Assembly: GCA_017478685.1 (NCBI GenBank)
Contig: JAFVDC010000027.1
Location: 1 to 13,294 of the forward strand
Reading direction: 5' to 3'
Length of the DNA: 13,294 bases
Origin: Bacteroidales bacterium
Lineage (GTDB): Bacteria > Bacteroidota > Bacteroidia > Bacteroidales > UBA932
The first letter of the stretch is position 1. Each line of letters begins with the position of its first letter. Positions 1 through 6,841 of this stretch are shown here, one piece after another. The position numbers and the translations under genes are program-made. The notes beneath the pieces are model-generated. The model was not told the origin of the DNA and did not search any database. It worked only from the letters and a program-made list of their open reading frames with translations.

Positions 1-496
1 AGGCGTCGTTGATGTAGCAGTCGGCGTAGCTTGCGAGAGTCTTGACAAACTCCTTCTGGGAAGCCTTTACGGCAGCCTTTGCAGCCTTCTTCTCTTCATC
101 GGTGGCATCCTCTGCGAGACCGCGGGGTTTGCCCTCTTCCTCTGCGTAGTAGCGGAGGTTTTCAAGGAGGAGGACCTCACCGGGCTTAAGGGCGTCGGCC
201 TGGGCCTTTGCCTTCTGGCAGTCCTCTGCAAACTGTACGGGAACGCCGAGGCATTCGGACACGCGGCCCACAATGTGCTTGAGGCTGAACTTAGGGTCTA
301 CCTTCTTGGGACGGCCGAGGTGGGACATGATGATGAGGGAACCACCTTCTGCAAGCACCTTCTTGAGGGTGGGCATGGCCCTGCGGATACGGGTGTCGTC
401 AGTAATTTCGAAGTTTTCGTTGAGGGGAACGTTGAAATCTACGCGTACAATGGCCCTTTTGCCGGCGAAATTGTACTTGTCAATGAATTGTTGCAT
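1..496 (-). CDS. pgk: Phosphoglycerate kinase, N-terminal part (cut by window edge)
   Basis: Glycolytic/gluconeogenic enzyme that transfers phosphate between 1,3-bisphosphoglycerate and ADP in the cytoplasm. The 165 complete codons visible carry the family's N-terminal landmarks: [10 protein letters not shown] near residues 17-26 (substrate-binding loop), DDTRIR, SHLGRPK and LLLENLRYY, ending at YINDA, the start of the conserved DAFG stretch. The start ATG (complement of 494-496) gives [20 protein letters not shown], the usual length ahead of the VRVDFN motif. The remainder, including the nucleotide-binding C-terminal domain, lies outside the window. It diverges from the methyltransferase gene at 566 and has its own well-formed promoter interleaved with that gene's promoter. 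Identification is secure; completeness cannot be judged. Confidence 0.97.
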   Translation of the reverse strand, partial: MQQFIDKYNFAGKRAIVRVDFNVPLNENFEITDDTRIRRAMPTLKKVLAEGGSLIIMSHLGRPKKVDPKFSLKHIVGRVSECLGVPVQFAEDCQKAKAQADALKPGEVLLLENLRYYAEEEGKPRGLAEDATDEEKKAAKAAVKASQKEFVKTLASYADCYINDA

Positions 497-513
497 TTGT
501 ATAATAATATTAG

Positions 514-546
514 TTTGTTTCCAGTCTACAAATTTAACTATCTTTG
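514..546 (+). promoter_or_regulatory. Bacteroidetes-type promoter for the methyltransferase gene
   Basis: TTTG at 514-517, a 21-nt spacer and TATCTTTG at 539-546 match the Bacteroidetes consensus. The ATG at 566 follows after 19 nt. The boxes interleave with the oppositely directed pgk promoter: only two bases (537-538) separate the two -7 boxes. Confidence 0.7.
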
Positions 547-559
547 CAGAAAAATCAAA
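529..559 (-). promoter_or_regulatory. Bacteroidetes-type promoter for pgk
   Basis: On the minus strand a -33 box TTTG (complement of 556-559) is followed by 19 nt and a -7 box TAAATTTG (complement of 529-536), matching the TTTG-N19-TAnnTTTG Bacteroidetes sigma-factor consensus. The distance from the -7 box to the pgk ATG is 32 nt. Function is inferred from the motif match. Confidence 0.7.
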
Positions 560-565
560 AAGAGA

Positions 566-1513
566 ATGGCCGTAGAATTCCCCGCAAGTTATTGGAAAGA
601 CTATGAACTCCTGGACTCCGGAAACTCAGAAAAGCTGGAGCGTTTTGGAAAGTATGTGCTGCGCCGCCCGGAGCCAAAGGCCCTGTGGACCCCTTCCATG
701 CCCGAGGCCGATTGGAAGCGCCTCTCCCACGTGGTCTTCAAGCCCGGTGCCGGATTCGGCAAGGCCGGAAAGGAGGACAGCGGTACCTGGGAGCGCCTGA
801 AAAAAATGGAGGATCAGTGGGGAATCGTGTATAACGGTGCCCAGGACCCCGAAACCCATGCCGCCAGTGACCTTCACCTGAGCCTTCGCCTTGGCCTTAC
901 ATCCTTCAAGCATGTGGGCGTGTTCCCGGAACAGGCTCCCAACTGGGAGTTCATCTACAGGGAGACATCCCGCCTTTCGCGCATCCACAAAGCCAACGGC
1001 CTTCCCGCTCCCAAGGTGCTCAACCTTTTTGCCTATACGGGCGCCGCGTCCCTTGCCGCCAAGTGCGCCGGGGCCGATGTAACCCATCTGGACTCCGTGC
1101 GCCAGGTTGTCACCTGGGCCCGTGAAAACATGGAAAGAAGCGGCCTGGACGGCATCCGCTGGGTTGTGGAAGACGCCCTCAAGTTTGCAAAGCGTGAAGC
1201 TAAGCGCGGCAACAAATACGACGGCATCATCCTGGACCCTCCCGCATACGGCCATGGCCCGGACGGTGAAAAATGGAAGCTGGACGAACTCCTTTTCGGC
1301 CTGCTGCAAAACGTGGCCGCAATACTCTCCGAGCGCGATTCTTTCATGGTTCTAAACCTCTATTCCAACGGCTACAGCGCCGCCCTTGGAGAAACCGTTG
1401 TGCGTGAGGCCTTCCACGGCGCCTTCAAGGAAATGACTTCCGGGGAACTTGCTTTCAACGATTCCTTCGGCAAGGTGCTGCCGCTCTCCATTTATGTGCG
1501 CCTGAAGCGGTAG
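566..1513 (+). CDS. Class I SAM-dependent methyltransferase, COG1092 / RlmI-like
   Basis: 315-aa cytoplasmic methyltransferase, probably acting on rRNA by family analogy. Visible motifs: motif [10 protein letters not shown] (residues 151-159, SAM loop), acidic D176 in HLDSVRQ (ribose contact), VED at 201-203, and motif [10 protein letters not shown] (224-231). The first ~140 residues form the variable substrate-side part. The ATG at 566 was chosen because it follows a good promoter; the open frame back to 275 runs through the antisense of pgk and the promoter itself. E. coli RlmI makes m5C1962 in 23S rRNA, but the region corresponding to its SCS motif reads LNLYSNGYS (263-271) here, without cysteine, so the RlmI reaction should not be assumed. 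Followed by rnr after 44 nt, with a promoter between. Fold assignment is firm; substrate unknown. Confidence 0.88.
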   Translation: MAVEFPASYWKDYELLDSGNSEKLERFGKYVLRRPEPKALWTPSMPEADWKRLSHVVFKPGAGFGKAGKEDSGTWERLKKMEDQWGIVYNGAQDPETHAASDLHLSLRLGLTSFKHVGVFPEQAPNWEFIYRETSRLSRIHKANGLPAPKVLNLFAYTGAASLAAKCAGADVTHLDSVRQVVTWARENMERSGLDGIRWVVEDALKFAKREAKRGNKYDGIILDPPAYGHGPDGEKWKLDELLFGLLQNVAAILSERDSFMVLNLYSNGYSAALGETVVREAFHGAFKEMTSGELAFNDSFGKVLPLSIYVRLKR

Positions 1514-1529
1514 GCTGGTTTTTTTTGCG

Positions 1530-1537
1530 TATCTTTG
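1530..1537 (+). promoter_or_regulatory. -7 box (TATCTTTG) upstream of rnr
   Basis: A perfect TAnnTTTG match 20 nt before the rnr ATG. No TTTG is seen at the expected -33 position, so rnr may also be reached by read-through from the methyltransferase gene. Confidence 0.55.
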
Positions 1538-1557
1538 CGTAAGTTAATACCGTTGTT

Positions 1558-3558
1558 ATGTCAAGAAAAAGGCGTGGAGGCAGCCAGAAGAGGGCCCGCA
1601 CTCAAGAGAAAAAATCCAAAAAGAGAATTGTTCCGGAATATGTAGGAACGGCCATGATGTCCCGTGAGGGATTTATCTTCGTAAGGGTGGAAGGCCAGGA
1701 GGAAGACATCTTTGTGAAGGCTTCCAAAACCCGCGGAGCGCTGCACGGAGACACCGTGAGGGTGGCCGTAACTCAGGAGAGGAAGTGTCAGGCAAAGCGT
1801 CGCAGCGGCGAAATCATTGCCATCCTGGAGCGCTCTGGCAAGCCTTTTGTGGGCATTCTCCATATTGTGGGGAAGCAGGCCTGGGTGCTCATGAGCTCCA
1901 AGACCATGCCCTACGACATATCAGTCCCGGTGCCGGAAGGCGCTCAGAAGGGCATGAAGGTGGCAGCGGTTGTAGACGGCTGGGAGAAGGGCGGCGGCCC
2001 TGTGGGTCACGTGGTAGACGTCCTTGGCATGCCCGGAGAGAACGAAACCGAAATGCATGCCATCCTTGCCGAATTCGGCCTGCCGTACCGCTTCACCCCT
2101 GAGGTTGAAAATGCCGCCGACAAGATTCCCGACGAAATTACGGACAAGGACAGGAAGGGCCGAAAAGACTTCCGCAGCACCCTCACTTTCACAATTGACC
2201 CCACGGACGCCAAGGACTTTGACGACGCCCTCAGTTTCAAAAAGCTCCCGGACGGCAACTACGAGGTTGGTGTACACATTGCCGATGTAACATATTACGT
2301 GGAGCCCGGCACACCCGTGGACAAAGAGGCCCAGGAGCGCGGAACATCCGTCTATCTTGTAGACCGCACCGTGCCCATGCTCCCGGAAAAACTCTCCAAC
2401 AAGCTATGCTCCCTGCGTCCCGGAGAGGAGAAACTCACCTTCTCCACGGTGTTTGTAATTACCCCGCTTGGAAGGATAGTGGAGCAGTGGTTCGGCCGCA
2501 CAAACATTATATCAGACTACAGGTTCGACTACGAAAAAGCCCAGTCCATAATTGAAGGCGCAAAGCCGGAAGATGTGCCTGAGGATATCCAGGAGGCCAT
2601 TCTCATCCTGAATAAACTGGCCCTCAAATTCCGGGCAAAGCGCTTCAAGAACGGCGCCGTGAACTTCGAGCGCCCGGAAATGAAGGTGGACATAGACAAG
2701 GACGGAAAGCCAATCGGCGTGCACCAGAAACTTTCGGCCGAAGCCAACTGGCTCATTGAGGAGTTCATGCTCCTTGCCAACCGCACCGTGGCCGAATGGG
2801 TGGGAAAGGCAAAGCGCACCTTCGTGTACCGCGTCCACGACGAACCCAACATGGAGAAACTTGCCGGCCTCAGGGACTTTGCGGGGCACTTCGGCTACAA
2901 GATGGGACCGCTGGACGGTGGCAAGGACATTGCCCAGGCTCTCAACGGGCTCATGGTGGAAGCCAAGGACAAGCCGGAGCTTGGAGCCATTCAGATCCTG
3001 GCGCTGCGCTCCATGGCAAAAGCCTGCTACTCAGTTGATAATATCGGCCACTACGGCCTTGCGTTCCTCTATTATACGCACTTCACTTCCCCCATCCGCC
3101 GGTATCCCGACATGATGGTGCACAGGCTCCTCTCCCAGTACCTCAGGAAGGGTCCCAATGCAGATTCCATGTACTATGCCCAGCAGTGCAAACATGCCTC
3201 CGAACGTGAGGTTGTGGCCGCCGAAGCCGAGCGCGAGAGCATCAAGTACAAGCTTGTGGAATTCATGCAGGACAAGATTGGGCAGGAGTTCGACGGCCAT
3301 GTATCCGGCGTCACCGAATGGGGCGTCTACGTGGAAATCGAGCCCACCAAGATTGAGGGCATGATTCCCTACCGCACCATCAAAGGGGACTTCTTCATCT
3401 TTGACCAGGACCACTACAGGGCCGTTGGAAAACGCACCCACAAGTCCATACGCCTTGGAGACCCCCTGCGCATACGCGTGAAGGGGACTTCACTTGAGAT
3501 GAAGACCCTGGACTACGAACTAATTGAGGAAGATTACTTTACCACACGCAGCCTGTAA
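1558..3558 (+). CDS. rnr: Ribonuclease R (RNB-family 3'-5' exoribonuclease)
   Basis: 666-aa processive, hydrolytic 3'-5' exoribonuclease that degrades structured RNA. In order: a very basic N-terminal tail (residues ~3-24, rich in Arg/Lys), OB/cold-shock domains with GFIFVRVEG and GALHGDTVRV, the RNB catalytic domain, and a C-terminal S1 domain from about G575 (GQEFDGHVSGVTEWGVYVEI). The catalytic motif IDPTDAKDFDDA (213-224) keeps the four metal-binding aspartates D214, D220, D222 and D223, matching D201, D207, D209 and D210 of RNase II. HFTSPIRRYPD is also present. It is shorter than E. coli RNase R (about 813 aa): the N-terminal helix-turn-helix and the lysine-rich C-terminal tail are missing, with basic charge at the N terminus instead. 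The last 25 nt overlap the convergent porin gene. Confidence 0.95.
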   Translation: MSRKRRGGSQKRARTQEKKSKKRIVPEYVGTAMMSREGFIFVRVEGQEEDIFVKASKTRGALHGDTVRVAVTQERKCQAKRRSGEIIAILERSGKPFVGILHIVGKQAWVLMSSKTMPYDISVPVPEGAQKGMKVAAVVDGWEKGGGPVGHVVDVLGMPGENETEMHAILAEFGLPYRFTPEVENAADKIPDEITDKDRKGRKDFRSTLTFTIDPTDAKDFDDALSFKKLPDGNYEVGVHIADVTYYVEPGTPVDKEAQERGTSVYLVDRTVPMLPEKLSNKLCSLRPGEEKLTFSTVFVITPLGRIVEQWFGRTNIISDYRFDYEKAQSIIEGAKPEDVPEDIQEAILILNKLALKFRAKRFKNGAVNFERPEMKVDIDKDGKPIGVHQKLSAEANWLIEEFMLLANRTVAEWVGKAKRTFVYRVHDEPNMEKLAGLRDFAGHFGYKMGPLDGGKDIAQALNGLMVEAKDKPELGAIQILALRSMAKACYSVDNIGHYGLAFLYYTHFTSPIRRYPDMMVHRLLSQYLRKGPNADSMYYAQQCKHASEREVVAAEAERESIKYKLVEFMQDKIGQEFDGHVSGVTEWGVYVEIEPTKIEGMIPYRTIKGDFFIFDQDHYRAVGKRTHKSIRLGDPLRIRVKGTSLEMKTLDYELIEEDYFTTRSL

Positions 3559-4493
3559 GTGAGGCCGAAGGTGAGGTTGGCACGGTTTTCCACCCTGGAA
3601 TCCCACCATGCCACGGCGTGAAGCCGGAGGTCGTTGTTTTTTAGCGGGAAGAACTCCACTCCGCCGCCTGCGATATATGTGCAGGAATTATCCGGCACCA
3701 GGACGTCGTAGATGTCGCCTTTGTTGTAATCCAGGGAGCCCTTTGCAAACACGGAAACCACCGGCAGCTTGTATTCCAGCTTGAGGATTGCCGAATAGTT
3801 TGCAGGCAAAACCTGCACCTTTGTGCTGGTGCGGTACATAAGGTCCAGTTCCGCGGCAAAATTGCCTGCGGTAAACCTGTTTCCAAGCCCGGTCATGACA
3901 AAACCGTTGTGTTCAGGGTCGTCCATCCAGTTTACGCTCCAGATGGTATGCCACCAGGGCGCAAACCTGCCGGTCCAGAAAAGGGCGGTGTGGAACAGAT
4001 TGCTGTATCCGAAGCCCAGCGGAGACTGCGTGACCTGTGCCGTAAGGGTGTTCTCCGGGTTAATCTTGAAAATCACGTTGCCGCCAAGGGCATAGACGTC
4101 CGGAAGGCGGTCTGCGAAAACGCCCCAGTAATAGAGGTCTATGGGGGCGTCGTCAAATTCATAGCCGCCCACAACTATGGGAATTTTGCCTCCCTGCAGC
4201 GCCCAGCGCTCATTTATGTCCCACCTGATCCAGATATGGTCCGTGGCATTGATGGGGATATACTGGTTATAGAATGGCTTGGTAAAGCGCTGCCTCCAGT
4301 AATAAGTTATGTTTGGGCCGATGTTACCCTCAAGGATAACATTCACGAAATCAGCGGAGAACGCTCCGTCATATTTGCCTCCGGCAATGGCGGCTCCGTA
4401 TCCCAGCCTGGTTTCTCCGTAGAGTTGTTTCACCTGTGCAAAAGCCGGTGAAATGGTCAGTAGTAATAGTGTGGTTAAAAGAAAGCGTTTCAT
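3534..4493 (-). CDS. Outer-membrane porin-like beta-barrel (Porin_O_P type)
   Basis: 319-aa exported protein. MKRFLLTTLLLLTISPAFA is a clear Sec signal peptide with cleavage after residue 19 (AFA, then Q). The mature part alternates short hydrophobic/aromatic strands with polar turns (ITYYWRQRFTKP, HIWIRWDINERWALQGG, LTFGLTYRLRVVK), as expected for an outer-membrane barrel. GGKIPIVVGGYEFDDAPIDL (101-120) resembles the GRxKxPF...E stretch of OprO/OprP-like porins. The terminal strand ends in Lys rather than the usual aromatic residue. The start was chosen for the signal peptide and for the promoter box 8 nt upstream; the frame stays open to 4619 but crosses that box. Its 3' end overlaps rnr by 25 nt. 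Transported substrate unknown; the phosphate-selective name should not be taken literally. Confidence 0.75.
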   Translation of the reverse strand: MKRFLLTTLLLLTISPAFAQVKQLYGETRLGYGAAIAGGKYDGAFSADFVNVILEGNIGPNITYYWRQRFTKPFYNQYIPINATDHIWIRWDINERWALQGGKIPIVVGGYEFDDAPIDLYYWGVFADRLPDVYALGGNVIFKINPENTLTAQVTQSPLGFGYSNLFHTALFWTGRFAPWWHTIWSVNWMDDPEHNGFVMTGLGNRFTAGNFAAELDLMYRTSTKVQVLPANYSAILKLEYKLPVVSVFAKGSLDYNKGDIYDVLVPDNSCTYIAGGGVEFFPLKNNDLRLHAVAWWDSRVENRANLTFGLTYRLRVVK

Positions 4494-4501
4494 AGCAGAC
4501 A

Positions 4502-4509
4502 CAAAGATA
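4502..4509 (-). promoter_or_regulatory. -7 box (TATCTTTG) of the porin gene
   Basis: A perfect TAnnTTTG on the minus strand only 8 nt from the porin ATG, which implies an extremely short 5' leader if used. No clear -33 TTTG is visible. Confidence 0.55.
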
Positions 4510-4604
4510 CGCAATTTTTGGCAGATAAGCATCCCCGTGTTGCCGGTTCCGGGCTGGAATGTTGCAGATCCTTGGCTTGGATGTCGCAGGTGCTGCCACA
4601 GACT

Positions 4605-4721
4605 GTCGCAGGTCTGCAAAAAATGGCTGAACTGCGACGTTTTTTTGCGTCAAAAGCCGATTTGCGTCGCAGTTCGGCCGAAAAACACAGACTCGCGACG
4701 GTTCGGCACCAGACCTGCGAC
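4605..4721. repeat. Nested inverted repeats (possible large hairpin)
   Basis: Outer arms GTCGCAGGTCTG (4605-4616) and CAGACCTGCGAC (4710-4721) are perfect 12-bp complements. Inside them GAACTGCGACG (4629-4639) and CGTCGCAGTTC (4665-4675) are perfect 11-bp complements. Extra copies of the core TCGCAGG lie nearby (for example 4584-4590). The function is not evident. Confidence 0.8.
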
Positions 4722-4754
4722 ATTCTGGTATCTGACCTGCAATAAGGGCCGTCT

Positions 4755-4835
4755 GTTTACACAAAAATGGCCATTCCCGTGTAATGCGCGGCCCAAAAGG
4801 CTTTTGTTTACACAAAAACGGCCAAAAACGTGTTA
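4755..4835. repeat. Two direct copies of a GTTTACACAAAAA...GGCC motif
   Basis: Copies at 4755-4784 and 4806-4835 share GTTTACACAAAAA, then GGCC, then CGTGTTAA-like ends; each is an imperfect palindrome with TTACAC/GTGT-type ends. The 22 bases at 4813-4834 occur again, inverted and without mismatch, at 8342-8363 upstream of the polyprenyl synthase gene. Confidence 0.75.
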
Positions 4836-4840
4836 ACAGC

Positions 4841-5043
4841 GGTCCCGCACTGGCGCATTGCCCCCCGCTTTGGCGTAATGCCGTGCTGGTGGGGGTTAAG
4901 TGACAGATTACAAGGCGCTTGCCGGATTCTTTGGGAAAACCAGTAATCCCAAATAAACGCGTAACAGGTTGCGTGTCAATGATATAGCCTCCACTGCCAC
5001 GGCATTACGTAAGAGGGGACCGGCATTACGCCAGAACGGGGCC
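4841..5043. repeat. Long imperfect inverted repeat with four GGCGTAATGCC-like cores
   Basis: Two cores lie in one orientation (4852-4862 GGCGCATTGCC; 4872-4882 GGCGTAATGCC) and two in the other (5001-5010 GGCATTACGT; 5022-5032 GGCATTACGCC). The sequence around the first pair aligns with the reverse complement of the sequence around the second pair: 17 of the outer 22 positions match, then 12 consecutive bases (CGTAATGCCGTG). Confidence 0.65.
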
Positions 5044-5096
5044 GGCGATATGCAAGGAGGGCGGGTGGAGGTTATATCGCTCATTGTTAGGCGTTT
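4955..5096. repeat. Inverted repeat arms adjoining the 3' repeat element
   Basis: GATATAGCCTCCAC (4981-4994) matches the reverse complement of 5065-5078 at 13 of 14 positions, and AAACGCGTAACA (4955-4966) matches the reverse complement of 5085-5096 at 11 of 12. The right arm lies inside the repeat element at 5052-5183, so that element's distal end is duplicated in inverted form. Confidence 0.6.
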
Positions 5097-5183
5097 ACAA
5101 AATAATCTACCAGAAAAACTTCTGGTAGATTATCGTATAAGTAACTGAGAGCCAGTACATTGTCTTGCACCGCCAGGGGAGAA
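5052..5183 (-). repeat. 3'-UTR repeat element, copy 1 (after the S41 protease gene)
   Basis: Read on the minus strand it begins TTCTCCCCTGGCGGTGCA, 14 nt after the protease stop codon. Positions 5183 down to 5090 align without gaps to 8137-8230, with 79 of 94 bases identical; weaker similarity continues to about 5052. It contains a 14-bp perfect hairpin. The far end lacks the GGGGGAGAA terminus seen in copy 2. Confidence 0.8.
5101..5133 (-). terminator. Hairpin terminator of the S41 protease gene
   Basis: ATAATCTACCAGAA pairs perfectly (14 bp) with TTCTGGTAGATTAT across a 4-nt loop. On the minus strand it is followed by TTTTG. It lies within repeat copy 1. The stem is AT-rich at its base and the T-run is short, so termination strength is uncertain. 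Confidence 0.6.
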
Positions 5184-5197
5184 AAAAAGAGGGGAGC

Positions 5198-6796
5198 TTA
5201 AATGGATGGCTTCTGGAGGGCTTCGTGGAGCTGGTCGTCATAGCGGAGACGCACCTTGATGCCGGCTTCCTGGAAGTAGTAGCGCACGGCTATCTCCTCC
5301 TCGATGAACGGCACGATCTCATCTTTCTTGAGCCTGAGGAAGGTGTCCTTGTCCATCTCCAGGGACTTCTCAAGGGCGTCCAGCTGCGGGGCCATGGCGC
5401 CTGCCAGACCGTCTTCTTCCAGGGTCTTTTTCATTTCGTCGAACATGGCGCGGGCACTGGAGCGGAAGTCAAACTCCTTGTCGTGGGCAAAGGCCACAAA
5501 GTCTTCATAATCCGTGAAATGGAAATCATCCACCGCCGGAATTGACTCATGCTCACGGACATATTTCATTGCGTACTGATCCACAATGCCGCCAAGCACC
5601 AGGGAGTAAGTGAGGCGGGAATAGCGGTGGGGCTTCACTTCAAAGTCCGGGGTGATTCCGCCGCCGTCACGGACAATTCGGCCCCCGGCGGTCTTGAACT
5701 CATGGGTGAGGGAATCCGGGATATGGCCCACGGAGCCGTCTTCGTTGCGGTGGGAGTAGTCAATTGCCTGCACGCACCTTCCGGAAGGAGTGTAATACTT
5801 TGAGGTTGTGACCTTTAACTGGCCGTCGTAGGGCAGCGGCCGGATGCTCTGCACAAGGCCCTTCCCGTATGTGCGGGTGCCGATGATGGTAGCCCTGTCG
5901 TAGTCCTGCAGCGCTCCGGAAACAATTTCCGAGGCCGATGCACTGGCCGAATCTACCAGCACCACGATGGGTAACTTGGTGTCAAGCGGCTCCGTGGAGG
6001 TCTTGTAGGATGTCTCCCCGCCGGTTCGGCCTTTGGCGGTAACTACAACCGAGCCCCTGGGGACAAACAATGAGACAATGTTCACGGCTTCCGAGAGCAC
6101 TCCGCCGCCGTTGCCCCTGAGGTCCAGGACAAGGCGCTTCATGCCCTGCTTCTTGAGCGAGATGACGGCGTCACGGATGCCCTGGCCAACGCCTTCCGTG
6201 AATTTGGAGAGCATGATGTAGCCATCGGCCTCATTGAGCATTCCGGTATATTCTATGGAGGGGAGCACTATGCGCTCACGCTTCACTTTCACGTCTACCA
6301 TTTCACCGGAGAGTTTCTTCACGTGGAAAACCACTTCCGTGCCGGGCTTTCCGCGCATTTTCTCCGTGCACTCTCCGCTTTCAAGGCCGTGGGTGGACAC
6401 GCCATCTATGAGTTCGATCTCGTCTCCGCACCTGAGTCCGGCGCGGGCGGCCGGGGAGTCCTTGTAGGGCTCGTTGATAATGACGTTTCCGCCTATGTCC
6501 GGCTTGTAGATGATGGCGCCGATGCCGCCATAGGCGCTTGTGAGCATCATCTGGAAGTTCTCCTGCTCTTCTTCGGGGACATACACGGTATATGGATCCA
6601 GCGCATCCAGCATGGTATCCACGGCGGCGCGCTCTATTCGGCCCACCTCCAGGGAATCCACATAAGAGCGGCTGAGTTCCTTGAGGATGGCGTTATGGAC
6701 TTCTACCCATTTGCCCAGCGTGAACTGACGGGACTGGGCACTTGCCGGGGCCACTGCAAGGGCCGCCAGCAAAACTATAACTGCAAATCGTTTCAT
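5198..6796 (-). CDS. S41-family C-terminal processing protease with PDZ domain
   Basis: 532-aa serine protease acting in the periplasm, of the CtpA/Prc (Tsp) family, which trims or degrades envelope proteins from their C termini. Signal peptide MKRFAVIVLLAALAVAPASA, cleavage after residue 20. A PDZ domain occupies about 85-170 (GGIGAIIY, SPAARAGLRCGDEIELIDG). The S41 core has DLRGNGGG (225-232), SASASASEIVSGALQDYD and TYGKG. S287, D298 and K312 line up by spacing with Tsp S430, D441 and K455, so the Ser/Lys dyad is intact. A ~140-residue charged C-terminal region follows. The start is anchored by the signal peptide; the frame extends open to 7018 but crosses the promoter and antisense rdgB. 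Divergent from rdgB; its 3' end is followed by repeat copy 1. Substrate unknown. Confidence 0.93.
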   Translation of the reverse strand: MKRFAVIVLLAALAVAPASAQSRQFTLGKWVEVHNAILKELSRSYVDSLEVGRIERAAVDTMLDALDPYTVYVPEEEQENFQMMLTSAYGGIGAIIYKPDIGGNVIINEPYKDSPAARAGLRCGDEIELIDGVSTHGLESGECTEKMRGKPGTEVVFHVKKLSGEMVDVKVKRERIVLPSIEYTGMLNEADGYIMLSKFTEGVGQGIRDAVISLKKQGMKRLVLDLRGNGGGVLSEAVNIVSLFVPRGSVVVTAKGRTGGETSYKTSTEPLDTKLPIVVLVDSASASASEIVSGALQDYDRATIIGTRTYGKGLVQSIRPLPYDGQLKVTTSKYYTPSGRCVQAIDYSHRNEDGSVGHIPDSLTHEFKTAGGRIVRDGGGITPDFEVKPHRYSRLTYSLVLGGIVDQYAMKYVREHESIPAVDDFHFTDYEDFVAFAHDKEFDFRSSARAMFDEMKKTLEEDGLAGAMAPQLDALEKSLEMDKDTFLRLKKDEIVPFIEEEIAVRYYFQEAGIKVRLRYDDQLHEALQKPSI

Positions 6797-6803
6797 ACGG
6801 TAG

Positions 6804-6834
6804 GCAAAGATAGCAAAAATAGTGCTATCTTTGC
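6804..6834. promoter_or_regulatory. Mirror-symmetric divergent promoter between the S41 protease gene and rdgB
   Basis: GCAAAGATAGCA (6804-6815) and TGCTATCTTTGC (6823-6834) form a perfect 12-bp inverted repeat around a 7-nt spacer. Each arm holds a TATCTTTG -7 box: minus strand at 6805-6812, plus strand at 6826-6833. Each box lies exactly 8 nt from its start codon (6796 and 6842). No TTTG -33 boxes are apparent on either side. Confidence 0.7.
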
Positions 6835-6841
6835 GGCCGAG

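Larger units (their letters stand above)
4494..5197. other. 704-bp gene-free spacer filled with repeats
   Basis: No credible gene: the short frames crossing it lack family features and their apparent protein repeats only echo DNA repeats. From left to right it holds the porin promoter, nested palindromes (4605-4721), two direct copies of an A-rich motif (4755-4835), paired inverted GGCGTAATGCC motifs (4841-5043), a pair of inverted arms (4955-4994 / 5065-5096), and the repeat element that follows the protease gene (5052-5183). Confidence 0.75.

Noticed and set aside
275..565. In-frame upstream extension of the methyltransferase (97 extra codons)
   Set aside because: It is antisense to pgk codons and crosses the methyltransferase gene's own promoter boxes; the ATG at 566 fits the family and the promoter.
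626..1309. 227-codon open frame antisense to the methyltransferase gene
   Set aside because: A shadow of a GC-rich gene; no recognisable domain and no promoter.
3909..4451. 180-codon open frame antisense to the porin gene
   Set aside because: The porin strand has a signal peptide, barrel pattern and promoter; the reverse frame has none of these.
4755..4835. CRISPR-like array
   Set aside because: Only two or three diverged repeat units, palindromic and A-rich, with no regular unique spacers and no cas genes.
4453..4836. 127-codon plus-strand open frame in the repeat-rich spacer
   Set aside because: Its internal FTQK-type repeats are translations of the DNA repeats; it starts inside the porin signal-peptide region and lacks any family feature.
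4494..5197. tRNA or known structured RNA in the large spacer
   Set aside because: No cloverleaf with a T-arm GTTCRA-type motif and matching acceptor stem was found; the pairing seen is explained by the repeat arms.
6323..6841. Long in-frame extension upstream of RdgB
   Set aside because: Reads antisense to the S41 protease gene and through the divergent promoter; RdgB proteins begin at MKIVFATNN.
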